64,000 nucleotides of DNA from Streptomyces sp. H27-H5 (GCF_026627505.1 NZ_JAPNLK010000038.1:17234-81233); one strand, 5' to 3'; shown: positions 25,277 through 36,046, counted from the stretch's first letter. The notes: generated by a model from the sequence alone, not told the origin. A program made the numbers and translations.

Positions 25277-26101
25277 GTGTCCTTCGTCCGCGCGAACGGC
25301 CTGCGCTTCCACGTCCAACGGCTCCCGGCCGACGCCGGGTCCGACGCCGGCCGCCGACCCGTGGTGGTCTTCCTGCACGGCCTCGTCGTCGACAACCTGT
25401 CCTCCTTCTACTGCCCCCTGGCCGTGCCGGTGGCCCGGTCCGGGTTCGAGACCGTGCTGTACGACCTGCGCGGACACGGCCGTACGGAGCGGCCGGCCGG
25501 CGGGTACGACAGCGCCACCGCGGTACGCGACCTCGTGGCGATGCTCGGCGCCCTGGGCCTCGGGCACCGGCCGGTCCACCTCGTCGGCAACAGTTACGGC
25601 GCGACCCTCGCCGTGCACGCCGCGCTGGCCCGCCCCGACGTGGTCGTCGGGCTGACCCTCCTCGAACCGCCCCTCGCCGGGGCCTGGGTGGAGAACATGG
25701 TGGACACCCTGTCGGCCGCCGCGTTGAGCCTGGAGGACAGCCCGGTGCTGGCCGAACTGCTGACCCTTCGGCTGCGGAAGGCCGCGAACCTGACCGCGAT
25801 CGCGGACGACCTGCTCAACCGGACCAGCCTGATCGACGACATCGCGGCCAGTCGCGTCTTCACCCCGGCCGACTACGCCAGGCTGGACTGCCCGACCCTG
25901 ACGCTGTGCGGGGAGCACTCCGAACTGCTGCCGGGTGGGCGGACGTTGGTACGTCATACCCCGCGGGCGACGCTGACGGTCCTGCCGGGTCTGGGGCACG
26001 ACGTACTCAAGGAGAGCAGTGGTGTCCTGCGGGAGACCGTGCTCGCCCACCTCGAAACGACGGCCGCGTCGCGGGTGCGGACGGGAGCTCTGATCCGATG
26101 A
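25277..26101 (+). CDS. Alpha/beta hydrolase
   Basis: The 274-residue protein has the hydrolase core: VVFLHGLVVDN oxyanion region, TVLYDLRGHGRTERP, nucleophile Ser106 in GNSYGA, and a likely catalytic His in LPGLGHDVLKES. It has no signal peptide, so it acts in the cytoplasm. Its place right after the ACP suggests release or editing of the acyl chain as an off-loading thioesterase. The GTG start lies six bases after the ACP stop with a weak ribosome site; coupling is likely. A lipase or esterase acting after release is the alternative. Confidence 0.85.
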   Translation: MSFVRANGLRFHVQRLPADAGSDAGRRPVVVFLHGLVVDNLSSFYCPLAVPVARSGFETVLYDLRGHGRTERPAGGYDSATAVRDLVAMLGALGLGHRPVHLVGNSYGATLAVHAALARPDVVVGLTLLEPPLAGAWVENMVDTLSAAALSLEDSPVLAELLTLRLRKAANLTAIADDLLNRTSLIDDIAASRVFTPADYARLDCPTLTLCGEHSELLPGGRTLVRHTPRATLTVLPGLGHDVLKESSGVLRETVLAHLETTAASRVRTGALIR

Positions 26102-27264
26102 GGGTGCTGTTCACGGTTCCGCCGCTCGCGGGGCACGTCAATCCGACCGCCGCCGTCGGGGCGGAACTCGCCTCGCGGGGCCACGAGGTCGCCTGGACCG
26201 GGCCGCCCGGGGAACTCGCCCGACTGCTCCCCCCGCACGCCCGGATCCTCCCCGCGGGGGAGCACGTCGCGGGCGGCTACGCCGGGCTGCACGAGCGGTG
26301 GCGCGACCTGCGCGGGGTGGCCGCGCTGCGCTTCCTGTGGGAGGAGGCGCTGATACCGCTGGCCCGGGCGATGGAACCGGGGGTGCTCGCCGCGGCCGCC
26401 CGGTTCGCGCCGGACGTGCTGGTCGCCGACCAACAGGCCCTGGCCGGGCCGATTGTGGCCCGTCGGCTCGGCATCCCGTGGGTGACGTCGGCCAGCACCT
26501 CCGCCGAACTCACCCGTCCCTTCGCCGGATTCCCCAAGGTCGGGGAGTGGGTGTCGGAGCGGATCGGCGCGCTGCTGAGCGAGTACGGCGCGGACGACGG
26601 GGACTGGGATCCGCGGTTCTCCGAACGCCTGGTGTGGGTGTTCTCCACGCCCGAGTTGGTGGGGACGGGCGCCGAGGTTCCGCCGCACCACGCCTATGTG
26701 GGTCCGGCCTTCGGGGCCCGGCCGGCGGCGCCCGATTTCCCCTGGCGGCGGCTGGACCCGGCGCGCCGGCGGGTCCTGGTGTCGTTGGGCACGCTCAACC
26801 AGGAGGCCGGCATCCGATTCTACCGCGCGGTCCTCGGCGCCGCCGAACGCCTTTCCGATGACGTCCAGTTGGTGCTGTCCGCCCCCGCCTCCACGATCGG
26901 GGGTCGGACGCCGGCGAACGTGCTGGTCCAGGACGGCGTTCCCCAACTGGAGCTGCTGCCGCACCTGGACGCGGTGGTCAGCCACGGCGGCCACAACACC
27001 GTGTGCGAGGCACTCGCGCACGGGCTGCCGCTGGTGGTCGCGCCCATCCGGGACGACCAGCCGATCGTGGCCCGCCAGGTCGTCGAGGCGGGCGCCGGCG
27101 TCCGGGTGCGCTTCGGTCGGACGGGGCCCGAGGAACTGCGCGACGCGCTCACGGCCGTGCTGGACGATCCCGGCCCCCGCCGGGCCGCCCGCCGCATCCA
27201 GGCCTCCTTCGCCGCGGCCGGCGGGGCCGCCGCCGCGGCCGACCGGTTGGAGAAGCTGTCATGA
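26098..27264 (+). CDS. Family 1 glycosyltransferase (MGT/UGT-like)
   Basis: The 388-residue enzyme has a GT-B fold: MRVLFTVPPLAGHVNP at the start and the nucleotide-sugar signature VVSHGGHNTVCEALAHGLPL then PIRDDQPIVARQVVEAGAGV near the end. Such enzymes transfer a hexose or deoxyhexose to a hydroxyl on a lipid, macrolide or carotenoid. No deoxysugar genes are in the operon, so a common NDP-hexose is the likely donor. ATGA overlap with both neighbours puts it firmly in the operon and points to a glycosylated product. Confidence 0.92.
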   Translation: MRVLFTVPPLAGHVNPTAAVGAELASRGHEVAWTGPPGELARLLPPHARILPAGEHVAGGYAGLHERWRDLRGVAALRFLWEEALIPLARAMEPGVLAAAARFAPDVLVADQQALAGPIVARRLGIPWVTSASTSAELTRPFAGFPKVGEWVSERIGALLSEYGADDGDWDPRFSERLVWVFSTPELVGTGAEVPPHHAYVGPAFGARPAAPDFPWRRLDPARRRVLVSLGTLNQEAGIRFYRAVLGAAERLSDDVQLVLSAPASTIGGRTPANVLVQDGVPQLELLPHLDAVVSHGGHNTVCEALAHGLPLVVAPIRDDQPIVARQVVEAGAGVRVRFGRTGPEELRDALTAVLDDPGPRRAARRIQASFAAAGGAAAAADRLEKLS

Positions 27265-29195
27265 CGCCATCCCCTTCGCACCGGGTCCGGTGGACCTCCG
27301 TCGCGGTCCTGGTCGCTCTCGGCGCGGGCACGGTCCGCTCCCACCGCAGGCTGCGGTCCCTCCCGGTGCTGCCCACGATCCCGCCGGCCGCGTCGACCGG
27401 GGTGCCGCGCGCCGCCGGCTGGCGGCTGCTGACGGCGCGCGGCGTCGAGCCCGATCCGGCGACCTTCCTGTCGGCCTGCGCACACGCCGACCGGGAAGGC
27501 CTGCGGGTGCTCGACCTGCTGCCCGGCGACCTGGCCGTCGAGCGGGCCCTCGGGCTGCTGCGGTTGGTCGATCCGACCCGGTACGGGGCCGACCGGCTGG
27601 GCGAGGGCCGCGGCGCCGGGTTCGCCGTGCTGGTCGCGGAGGAGGTGCTGACCCGGGCCGGGGTGGAGGCGGGTGACACGCCCCGGGAGCCGGCGGAACT
27701 CCTCGCGCTGACACGCCGCTTGAAGGAGTACGCGCCCGCCGCGGCGGGGTTGGCCGTCGCACCGGCGCTCCGCGCGGGCCGCCGGCCGGAGCCGACCGGT
27801 GCGGTACGGGCCGCCGAGCTGCGGGCGCAGGGCCTGCCGCCGGGCACGGTCGTCGCGGCGCAGCTCGCCGGGCTCGGCCTGCTCGCGGCCGTCGCCGCAC
27901 GGCAGGGGCGGTGGGGCGCCGCCGCGGCGGGGCTGTACTGGCTCCAGCCGTACCTGGTCCTCGCCGGCCCGGGATCGCCCCTGCGTCCCGCCGACCTCGC
28001 CGCCGCCGGCGCACTCCGGCCGGCGCGCGCGCTCGGCGCGGCCCTGCGGACGGCCGCCGACCTCGCCCGGACCTCCCCGGCGGCCGACGACACGGACCGG
28101 GCGGCCGCCTACCGGGCCGAACTGGCCGACGGCACCGACCGGTTCCTCGAGGCACTCCGGCCGGACTGTCCGTGGTGCGGCTCCCGGCGGCTCACCGTGC
28201 GGCTGCGGGTGCCGGACCTGCTCCAGGGCAAACCGGGCCGCTTCACCCTGGAGGAGTGCGGGGACTGCGAGCACGTCTTCCAGAACCCCCGACTGACCGT
28301 GGAGGGGCTGGAGTTCTACTACCGGGACTTCTACGACGGTCGCGGGGGCGAGAGCGCGGGATCCGTGTTCGGGCGGCTCGGCGACTCGTACCGCAAGCGC
28401 GCCGGGATGCTCGAACCGTACGGCGAACCGGCGTCCTGGTTGGACGTGGGCACCGGGCACGGCCACTTCTGCAACGCGGCGCGCGCCGTGTGGCCGAACA
28501 CCCGCTTCGACGGGCTGGACATGGGTGACGGGGTCCGGGACGCCGAGCGGCGCGGCTGGGTGGACTCCGGGTTCCAGGGCCAGTTCCCCGAGTTCGCCGC
28601 GAAGTTGGCCGGCCAGTACGAGGTGGTGAGCATGTACCACTACCTGGAGCACACCCGGGATCCGCTCGCGGAGCTGGACACGGCGGCCGCCGTGCTGGCG
28701 CCGGGCGGGTTCCTCGCAATCGAGCTCCCCGATCCCCGGTCGCGGATGGCCCGCCTGCTGGGGTCGGCCTGGCTGCCCTGGTTCCAGCCCCAGCACCAGC
28801 ACCTGATCCCGGCGGCGAACCTGCGGGAGGCCCTGGCCGACCGCGGGTTCACGGTCCTGGCCGAGGAACACGGTCAGGCCCACCAGGGCAACGACTTCGT
28901 CGGCGCGGTGGCCCTGACCACGACCCGGCTGGCCCCCGATCCGGACCGCCCGTGGGCTCCCCCGACGGGGCCCGGGCGGCGGGTCCTGGCCCGCGCGGTC
29001 AGGGCGGCCGCACTGCCGTGCCTCGCGGGCGCGGTGGTGCTCGACGCTCTCCGCACGGTCGCGGCCCGCCGCACGGACGGCGGCAACGCGTACCGGATGC
29101 TCGCGCGCAAGGACGGCGGCGACCCGTACGCGATGCCGGCCCGCACGGACGGCGACAACCCGCAGCGGGTCCCGGCCCGCGGGGACGAGCGGTGA
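27261..29195 (+). CDS. Fusion of an unknown N-terminal domain with a class I methyltransferase
   Basis: The 644-residue protein has two parts. Residues 1-295 match no family I recognise; they contain hydrophobic stretches (TSVAVLVALGAGTV near the start, and LAGLGLLAAVAARQG) suggesting membrane contact. From 303 a Cys4 zinc-knuckle-like element (CPWC, CGDC) precedes an SAM methyltransferase with LDVGTGHGHFC near 394, SMYHYLEHTRDP and LAPGGFLAIELPDP. The Cys4 plus methyltransferase layout is typical of sugar or O-methyltransferases. The last 60 residues are repetitive (DGGNAYRM, DGGDPYAM, DGDNPQRV). It overlaps both neighbours by ATGA/GTGA. A membrane-associated lipid or sugar methylase is the simplest reading. 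Confidence 0.8.
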   Translation: MTPSPSHRVRWTSVAVLVALGAGTVRSHRRLRSLPVLPTIPPAASTGVPRAAGWRLLTARGVEPDPATFLSACAHADREGLRVLDLLPGDLAVERALGLLRLVDPTRYGADRLGEGRGAGFAVLVAEEVLTRAGVEAGDTPREPAELLALTRRLKEYAPAAAGLAVAPALRAGRRPEPTGAVRAAELRAQGLPPGTVVAAQLAGLGLLAAVAARQGRWGAAAAGLYWLQPYLVLAGPGSPLRPADLAAAGALRPARALGAALRTAADLARTSPAADDTDRAAAYRAELADGTDRFLEALRPDCPWCGSRRLTVRLRVPDLLQGKPGRFTLEECGDCEHVFQNPRLTVEGLEFYYRDFYDGRGGESAGSVFGRLGDSYRKRAGMLEPYGEPASWLDVGTGHGHFCNAARAVWPNTRFDGLDMGDGVRDAERRGWVDSGFQGQFPEFAAKLAGQYEVVSMYHYLEHTRDPLAELDTAAAVLAPGGFLAIELPDPRSRMARLLGSAWLPWFQPQHQHLIPAANLREALADRGFTVLAEEHGQAHQGNDFVGAVALTTTRLAPDPDRPWAPPTGPGRRVLARAVRAAALPCLAGAVVLDALRTVAARRTDGGNAYRMLARKDGGDPYAMPARTDGDNPQRVPARGDER

Positions 29196-30145
29196 CCGCC
29201 GGTCGGGTGGGCACGGTCGGGCCGGACCTGGCCCGCCGGGCCACCGCCGATCCCCTGTTCCGGCTGGTGGCGTACGCGTTGGAGGCGGCGCACGGCCGGC
29301 CCCCGACCGCCGTCTGGAGCGCCCCGTACGCCTTCCACCTGGACCGCGGCGCGTGGCCGGTGGGCTCCCCGGGCGGCCCGCACCCGGGCCCCGGCTCGGT
29401 CGCGGGCGCCGGCTGGCCGGTCGCCGCGGCCGCCGCGCCGCGTGACGACGGGCTGGTCCGACTCAGCTCGCTCGCCCACCCCGCCGACGGCTGCGATCTG
29501 CCGCTCACCCCGGCGGGGCCCGCGCCGACCCCGCCGGCCTGGGCGGTCCGTCCCTACGCGGTGCTGCGGGCGCTGGCCCGCGCCGGGTACGGGCGCGGCG
29601 GGACCGACCTGCACGTCCAGGGCTCGCTGACGGAGGCCTCCGGGCTGGACACGTCGGAGCCGGCGGACTGCGCGGTGGCGCTCGCGGTGGCCGACGCGCA
29701 CACGCCGCCGGGCGTGGATCCGGACCGGGCGGAGCTGGCCGGGCTGCTGGCCGAGGCGCTGCCGGACGGGGACACGGCCCTTCGCCGGGCGGCCCTGTTC
29801 GCCCGCCCCGGGCAGGCCCTGCTGCCGGGGGGCTCCGACGCTCCCCGGTACGCCGTCTTCGACCCGGCGGCCTCGGGCGCGCGGCTGGTGCTCCTGGTCG
29901 TACGCGGCGATCCGGCCCGGTGGGCGACGGAGTCGGCCCGGGCCGTGGCCCGGGCCCGGGAGGCCGGGGCGCTGCGGGCCTGGCCGCCGGGGAGGCTCCC
30001 GGGACGGAGCGTGCTGATGCTGCTGCCCGAGGAGCGCAACACGGCCGTCCGGGCCGCCGTGGCACGGGAGTTCCGCGATCGGGCGTGCCCGGCGCCCCGG
30101 TTCCTGAACATCGCCGTGGCCGGTGGGGCCCGGCGCGAGGACTGA
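29192..30145 (+). CDS. Degenerate galactokinase-like (GHMP) protein
   Basis: This 317-residue protein aligns by eye with galactokinase but lacks its key motifs. The N-terminus AAHGRPPTAVWSAPYAFHLD corresponds to the GalK region that normally reads GVWSAPGRVNLIGEHTDY; the sugar-binding GEHTD is gone. TEASGLDTSEPADCAVALAV near 145 replaces the phosphate loop G-L-S-S-S. Near the end, ALRAWPPGRLPGRSVLMLLP stands where MTGGGFGG is expected. The overall order and the closing AVAGGARRED fit GalK. It is likely a non-kinase, perhaps a scaffold or sugar/lipid binder. The GTGA overlap with the methyltransferase makes it the last gene of the operon. The resemblance is my inference. Confidence 0.65.
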   Translation: MTAGRVGTVGPDLARRATADPLFRLVAYALEAAHGRPPTAVWSAPYAFHLDRGAWPVGSPGGPHPGPGSVAGAGWPVAAAAAPRDDGLVRLSSLAHPADGCDLPLTPAGPAPTPPAWAVRPYAVLRALARAGYGRGGTDLHVQGSLTEASGLDTSEPADCAVALAVADAHTPPGVDPDRAELAGLLAEALPDGDTALRRAALFARPGQALLPGGSDAPRYAVFDPAASGARLVLLVVRGDPARWATESARAVARAREAGALRAWPPGRLPGRSVLMLLPEERNTAVRAAVAREFRDRACPAPRFLNIAVAGGARRED

Positions 30146-30204
30146 ATACCCGCATCCCACCCACCACCCTGTCGGCGTCCCGCCGCATCGAGGAGGAAAC
30201 GTCC

Positions 30205-31458
30205 ATGCCCATCACCGCGAGACAGCGGACCCGAAGGTCCGCGCCGATCGCCGCACTCGGCGCGTTCGTGTTGCTCGCCGCCTTTACCGTCGCCAACTCT
30301 CAGGCAGCGGAAGGGGGTTCGAAGACAGTGCGGACGCGTTCCGTGGCGACCGCCGACGCCGCCGCGCTGCCGAGCTACGACCACGTGGTGGTCGTCGTGT
30401 ACGAGAACAAGCAGTACGGGGAGATCATCGGCAGCGCGAACGCCCCGTACATCAACCAGTTGGCGAAGGGCGGCGCGAGCCTGACCGGCATGAAGGCGCT
30501 GACCCATCCCAGCCAGCCGAACTACTTCAACCTCTTCTCCGGCGCCACCCAGGGCATCACCGGCGACGGTTGCTACACCCCGCAGTCGATGTCCGCCCCC
30601 AACCTGGGCCAGGAGGTCCTCGCGGCGGGCAGGACGTTCGCCACGTACAACGAGGACCTGCCCGGCCAGGGCTCCACGGCCTGCACCAGCGGGCAGTACG
30701 CGCAGAAGCACAACCCGTGGTTCGCCTTCAAGAACGTCCCGCTCGACACCGGGAAGACCTGGGCGCAGTTCCCGCAGGGCGATTTCGCGTCGCTGCCGAA
30801 CCTGTCCTTCGTCGTGCCGAACCAGTGCAACGACATGCACTCCTGCCCGGTGGCCACGGGCGACACCTGGACCAGGAACAACCTCGATGCGTACGCGCGG
30901 TGGGCGAAGGCCAACAACAGTCTGCTGGTGCTGACCTGGGACGAGGACAACTACCTCGGCTCGAACCGGATCGCGACGGTCTTCCACGGCGCGAACGTGA
31001 AGACCGGCGCGTATGCGAGCACCTACAACCACCATCACCTGCTGCGCACCCTGGAGGATCTGCTCGGGACGGCGACGCACGCCGGCAACGCGGCCAACGT
31101 CGCACCCGTCACGGAGGTGTTCGGGGGCTCCACGGAACCCACGCCAACTCCCACCCCCACGCCGACCCCGACTCCCACGCCGACCCCGACGTCGGGTGAT
31201 CTGCGGATCGTCGACCCCGGACCACAGACCTGCCGCTTCAACCAGACCTGCACCATCCGACTCACCACCACCGGAGGCACACCCCCCATCCGCTACACCA
31301 CCACCACACTCCCCTGGGGACTCACCCTCGACCCCACCACCGGACGCATCACCGGCACACCCTGGACCACCGGAACCCACCCCATCACCGCCACCGCCAC
31401 CGACCCCACCGGCGCCACCACCCACACCACCTTCACCCTCACCCTCAACTGGTTCTGA
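30205..31458 (+). CDS. Secreted phosphoesterase with C-terminal Ig-like module
   Basis: The 417-residue exoprotein has a signal peptide (about residues 1-33), then an acid-phosphatase/phospholipase-C-like phosphoesterase domain: VVVVYENKQYGEIIG, HPSQPNYFNLFSG, SFVVPNQCNDMHS and LTWDEDNY. Relatives hydrolyse phosphomonoesters, including phosphatidylinositol 3-phosphate. A short Pro-Thr linker joins a 90-residue putative Ig-like module shared with the protein at 10138-11421. GAGGAGGAAA lies just upstream of ATG 30205, a strong independent site, and 59 bases separate it from the lipid-synthase operon, so it need not belong to it. Its own regulation is not visible. Confidence 0.88.
   Translation: MPITARQRTRRSAPIAALGAFVLLAAFTVANSQAAEGGSKTVRTRSVATADAAALPSYDHVVVVVYENKQYGEIIGSANAPYINQLAKGGASLTGMKALTHPSQPNYFNLFSGATQGITGDGCYTPQSMSAPNLGQEVLAAGRTFATYNEDLPGQGSTACTSGQYAQKHNPWFAFKNVPLDTGKTWAQFPQGDFASLPNLSFVVPNQCNDMHSCPVATGDTWTRNNLDAYARWAKANNSLLVLTWDEDNYLGSNRIATVFHGANVKTGAYASTYNHHHLLRTLEDLLGTATHAGNAANVAPVTEVFGGSTEPTPTPTPTPTPTPTPTPTSGDLRIVDPGPQTCRFNQTCTIRLTTTGGTPPIRYTTTTLPWGLTLDPTTGRITGTPWTTGTHPITATATDPTGATTHTTFTLTLNWF
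31157..31458 (+). repeat. Copy B of the ~300-bp near-identical inverted repeat
   Basis: This block runs from the end of the Pro-Thr linker to the stop codon and matches 10138-10433 in opposite orientation. It carries the extra GCCACC unit and GAC where copy A has GGC. Sequence similarity ends right at both stop codons. Confidence 0.9.
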
Positions 31459-31543
31459 TCCCCCCACCGGGTGACGCCGGGGCCCCGCCGCCGTGCCCGC
31501 CGATGGGCGTGCCCCGCGCGACGCGGCGTCGTAGGCTCGGGGC

Positions 31544-32467
31544 ATGGCGGACGCAGAGCAGACCCTCCGGGGCAAGGTCGCCCTGGTGGCGGGTGGGACA
31601 CGGGGCGCGGGCCGGGGCATCGCGGTGCAACTGGGCGCGCGGGGCGCGACCGTGTACGTGTCGGGGCGCAGCACGACCGGCAAGCGGTCGGAGTACGACC
31701 GGCCGGAGACGATCGAGGAGACGGCCGCGCTCGTGACGGCGGCCGGCGGTCACGGGATCGCGGTGGTGGCGGACCATCTGGTGCCCGAGCAGGTCGAGGC
31801 GCTGGTCCGGCGGATCGATTCCGAGCAGGGCCGGCTGGACGTCCTGGTCAACGACATCTGGGGCGGCGAGCTGCTCTTCGAGTGGGAGAGCACGGTCTGG
31901 GAGCACGACCTCGACAAGGGGCTGCGCCTGATGCGCCTCGCGGTGGACACCCACGCCATCACCAGCCATCATGCGCTGCCGCTGCTGCTGCGCGGTCCGG
32001 GCGGTCTGGTGGTGGAGATGACGGACGGGACGGCCGAGTACAACGCGAGCCGCTACCGGGTGTCGTTCTTCTACGACATCGCGAAGTCGGCGGTGTTGCG
32101 CATGGCGTTCACCCTCGGCCACGAGCTGGGGCCGCGCGGCGCGACGGCGGTGGCGTTGACCCCGGGCTGGCTGCGGTCGGAGATGATGCTGGAGCACTTC
32201 GGTGTGACCGAGGCGAACTGGCGGGACGCGCTGGAGAAGGTCCCCCACTTCGGGATCTCCGAGACCCCGGCCTACGTCGGGCGCGCGGTCGCGGCGCTCG
32301 CCGCCGACCCCGAGGTGTCGCGCTGGAACGGGCAGTCCCTCTCCAGCGGGCAACTGGCCCGGGTCTACGGGTTCACGGACCTGGACGGCAGCCGGCCGGA
32401 CGCCTGGCGGTACATGGTCGAGGTCCAGGACCCGGACCGCCCGGCGGACACCACCGGCTACCGCTGA
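31544..32467 (+). CDS. Short-chain dehydrogenase/reductase
   Basis: The 307-residue oxidoreductase has the NAD(P) motif TRGAGRG in VALVAGGTRGAGRGIAVQL and later DVLVNDIWGG in place of the usual NNAG. The catalytic region has RVSFFYDIAKSAVLRMAFTL, where Tyr-x3-Lys (YDIAK) is intact; the serine is in a less typical context. LTPGWLRSEMM follows, as in the family. SDR proteins of this longer type are usually NADP-dependent with unknown substrates. ATG 31544 is used. It stands alone and converges with the TetR gene at 32481. Confidence 0.85.
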   Translation: MADAEQTLRGKVALVAGGTRGAGRGIAVQLGARGATVYVSGRSTTGKRSEYDRPETIEETAALVTAAGGHGIAVVADHLVPEQVEALVRRIDSEQGRLDVLVNDIWGGELLFEWESTVWEHDLDKGLRLMRLAVDTHAITSHHALPLLLRGPGGLVVEMTDGTAEYNASRYRVSFFYDIAKSAVLRMAFTLGHELGPRGATAVALTPGWLRSEMMLEHFGVTEANWRDALEKVPHFGISETPAYVGRAVAALAADPEVSRWNGQSLSSGQLARVYGFTDLDGSRPDAWRYMVEVQDPDRPADTTGYR

Positions 32468-32480
32468 GCGCCGGCCCGCC

Positions 32481-33245
32481 TCACTCCGGGTCTTGGCGCC
32501 CCTCCACCCGTCGGGCGAGGCCGTCGAGCACGCAGGCAAGCCCGAAGTCCCAGACGGTCTCGGGTCGGTAGCCGCCGACCGCGCTGCCGACGCGTCCGGC
32601 GAGCGGATAGCGCTCGGCGTCCATGGCCCGCTCCAGCAGCGGGGCACTGACGGCCCACCACTCGTCGTCGCTCTGGCGGTCGTTGTGGGCCGCGGCATCG
32701 GCGGCGGCCAGGGCGTTGGCGTGGACGAAGCCCAGCAGGTGGGTGAGGGCGGCGTCCATCTCGACGTCGGTCAGGCCGATGCCGTCGAACGCCGCCAGTT
32801 CGTGCTCGTACTTGCCGATCACGCCGGGCCCCAGCGGGGGCCGGGTGACCGGGAGGTCGGCGATCCACGGGTGGCGCAGGAGCAGGTCCCGGTTGTCGTC
32901 GGCGACCCGTGCGACCCGGGCCCGCCAGGGGTCGTCGGCGTGCGTGTCCCGGCGCGCCATGCGCCGGTACGCCTCGTCGAGCATCAGGTCGAGCAGCTCC
33001 GCCTTGCCCGGCACGTAGGTGTAGAGGGTCATCGGGGTCACTCCCAGCCGGCCGGCCAGGGCCCGCATGGTGAGGGCCGCCAGGCCCGCCTCGTCCGCGA
33101 GCGCGAGCGCGGCCTCGACGACCGCGGTGACGGTCAGCCCCTGGCGGGGGCCGCGCCGGCCGCTCGGGGCCCCTTGCCCGGGCTCCCTCCACAGCAGCTC
33201 CAGGGTGCGGACGGGGTCGCCCGCACCGCTCCGGTCCTTCGCCAT
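32481..33245 (-). CDS. TetR-family regulator of the drug-responsive type
   Basis: The 254-residue protein has a classical TetR DNA-binding domain: VVEAALALADEAGLAALTMR, then LGVTPMTLYTYVPGKAELLDLML. The long C-terminal domain resembles TetR_C of tetracycline-type repressors. It diverges from a VOC protein and a UvrA-like ATPase, with three TGTAC-containing boxes in the gap, so it probably represses those genes and itself. The inducer could be a DNA-damaging or intercalating compound, judging from the targets. The start is ATG 33245. Confidence 0.9.
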   Translation of the reverse strand: MAKDRSGAGDPVRTLELLWREPGQGAPSGRRGPRQGLTVTAVVEAALALADEAGLAALTMRALAGRLGVTPMTLYTYVPGKAELLDLMLDEAYRRMARRDTHADDPWRARVARVADDNRDLLLRHPWIADLPVTRPPLGPGVIGKYEHELAAFDGIGLTDVEMDAALTHLLGFVHANALAAADAAAHNDRQSDDEWWAVSAPLLERAMDAERYPLAGRVGSAVGGYRPETVWDFGLACVLDGLARRVEGRQDPE

Positions 33246-33284
33246 GCCCGGCTCCTTCCAGCCCGCGTCGAAATCCTTCTACGC

Positions 33285-33311
33285 TGTACAGAATACTATG
33301 TACAATGTACG
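33285..33311. promoter_or_regulatory. Triple TGTAC-box operator between tetR and the VOC gene
   Basis: TGTACA occurs at 33285-33290 and 33299-33304, and TGTACG at 33306-33311. The first two form a symmetrical site around an AT-rich core. The stretch is the most AT-rich of the divergent region, so it likely covers both promoters. Confidence 0.6.
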
Positions 33312-33339
33312 GCAGAGCCACCGAGCCGCGAGGAGTTCC

Positions 33340-33750
33340 GTGCAGATCGCCAGTTCCGCCATATCCCTCAACGTTGACGACGTTCACGCCTCCGCCACCT
33401 TCCTGACCGGCCATTTCGGCTTCCGGGAAGCCATGTCCGCCGACGGCTTCGTCTCGCTCTCCCACCCGGACGGCCCGCAGGTGATCTTCCTGCGCCGGGG
33501 ACTCGAACTCCTCCCCGAAGACTTCCGTGACGAGCGCGCGGCCGGCCTGATCCTGGTGTTCACCGTGGCCGACCTGCCGAGCGAGCACGAACGACTGCGC
33601 GCGGCGGGCGTCCCCATCACCATGGCGCTGCGCGAAGAGCCCTGGGGCGAGAGGCTGTTCCAGGTCACCGACCCGAACGGCGTGATCATCGAACTCGTCG
33701 ACTGGATCACCGCCCCCGGCGCCGGCGAGCCGGCCGACAACCACCAGTAG
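33340..33750 (+). CDS. VOC (glyoxalase/bleomycin-resistance-like) protein
   Basis: The 136-residue protein has two beta-alpha-beta-beta-beta repeats of the vicinal-oxygen-chelate fold (SLNVDDVHASATFLTGHFGF, then FQVTDPNGVIIELVDW). Members bind metal-dependent substrates or sequester antibiotics such as bleomycin. GTG 33340 is chosen because GAGGAG lies just upstream. It is followed after nine bases by the UvrA-like gene and shares the TGTAC operator, so the pair may give resistance to a DNA-binding compound. Confidence 0.85.
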   Translation: MQIASSAISLNVDDVHASATFLTGHFGFREAMSADGFVSLSHPDGPQVIFLRRGLELLPEDFRDERAAGLILVFTVADLPSEHERLRAAGVPITMALREEPWGERLFQVTDPNGVIIELVDWITAPGAGEPADNHQ

Positions 33751-33759
33751 GGAGCCCCC

Positions 33760-36033
<2,274 letters not shown>

Positions 36034-36046
36034 CGACGGGTGAACT

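Noticed and set aside
30205..31458. Phosphoesterase as an eighth gene of the lipid-synthase operon
   Set aside because: It follows 59 bases after the operon with its own very strong ribosome site, is an exported enzyme, and shares a module with an unrelated exoprotein; all other operon genes overlap or nearly touch.
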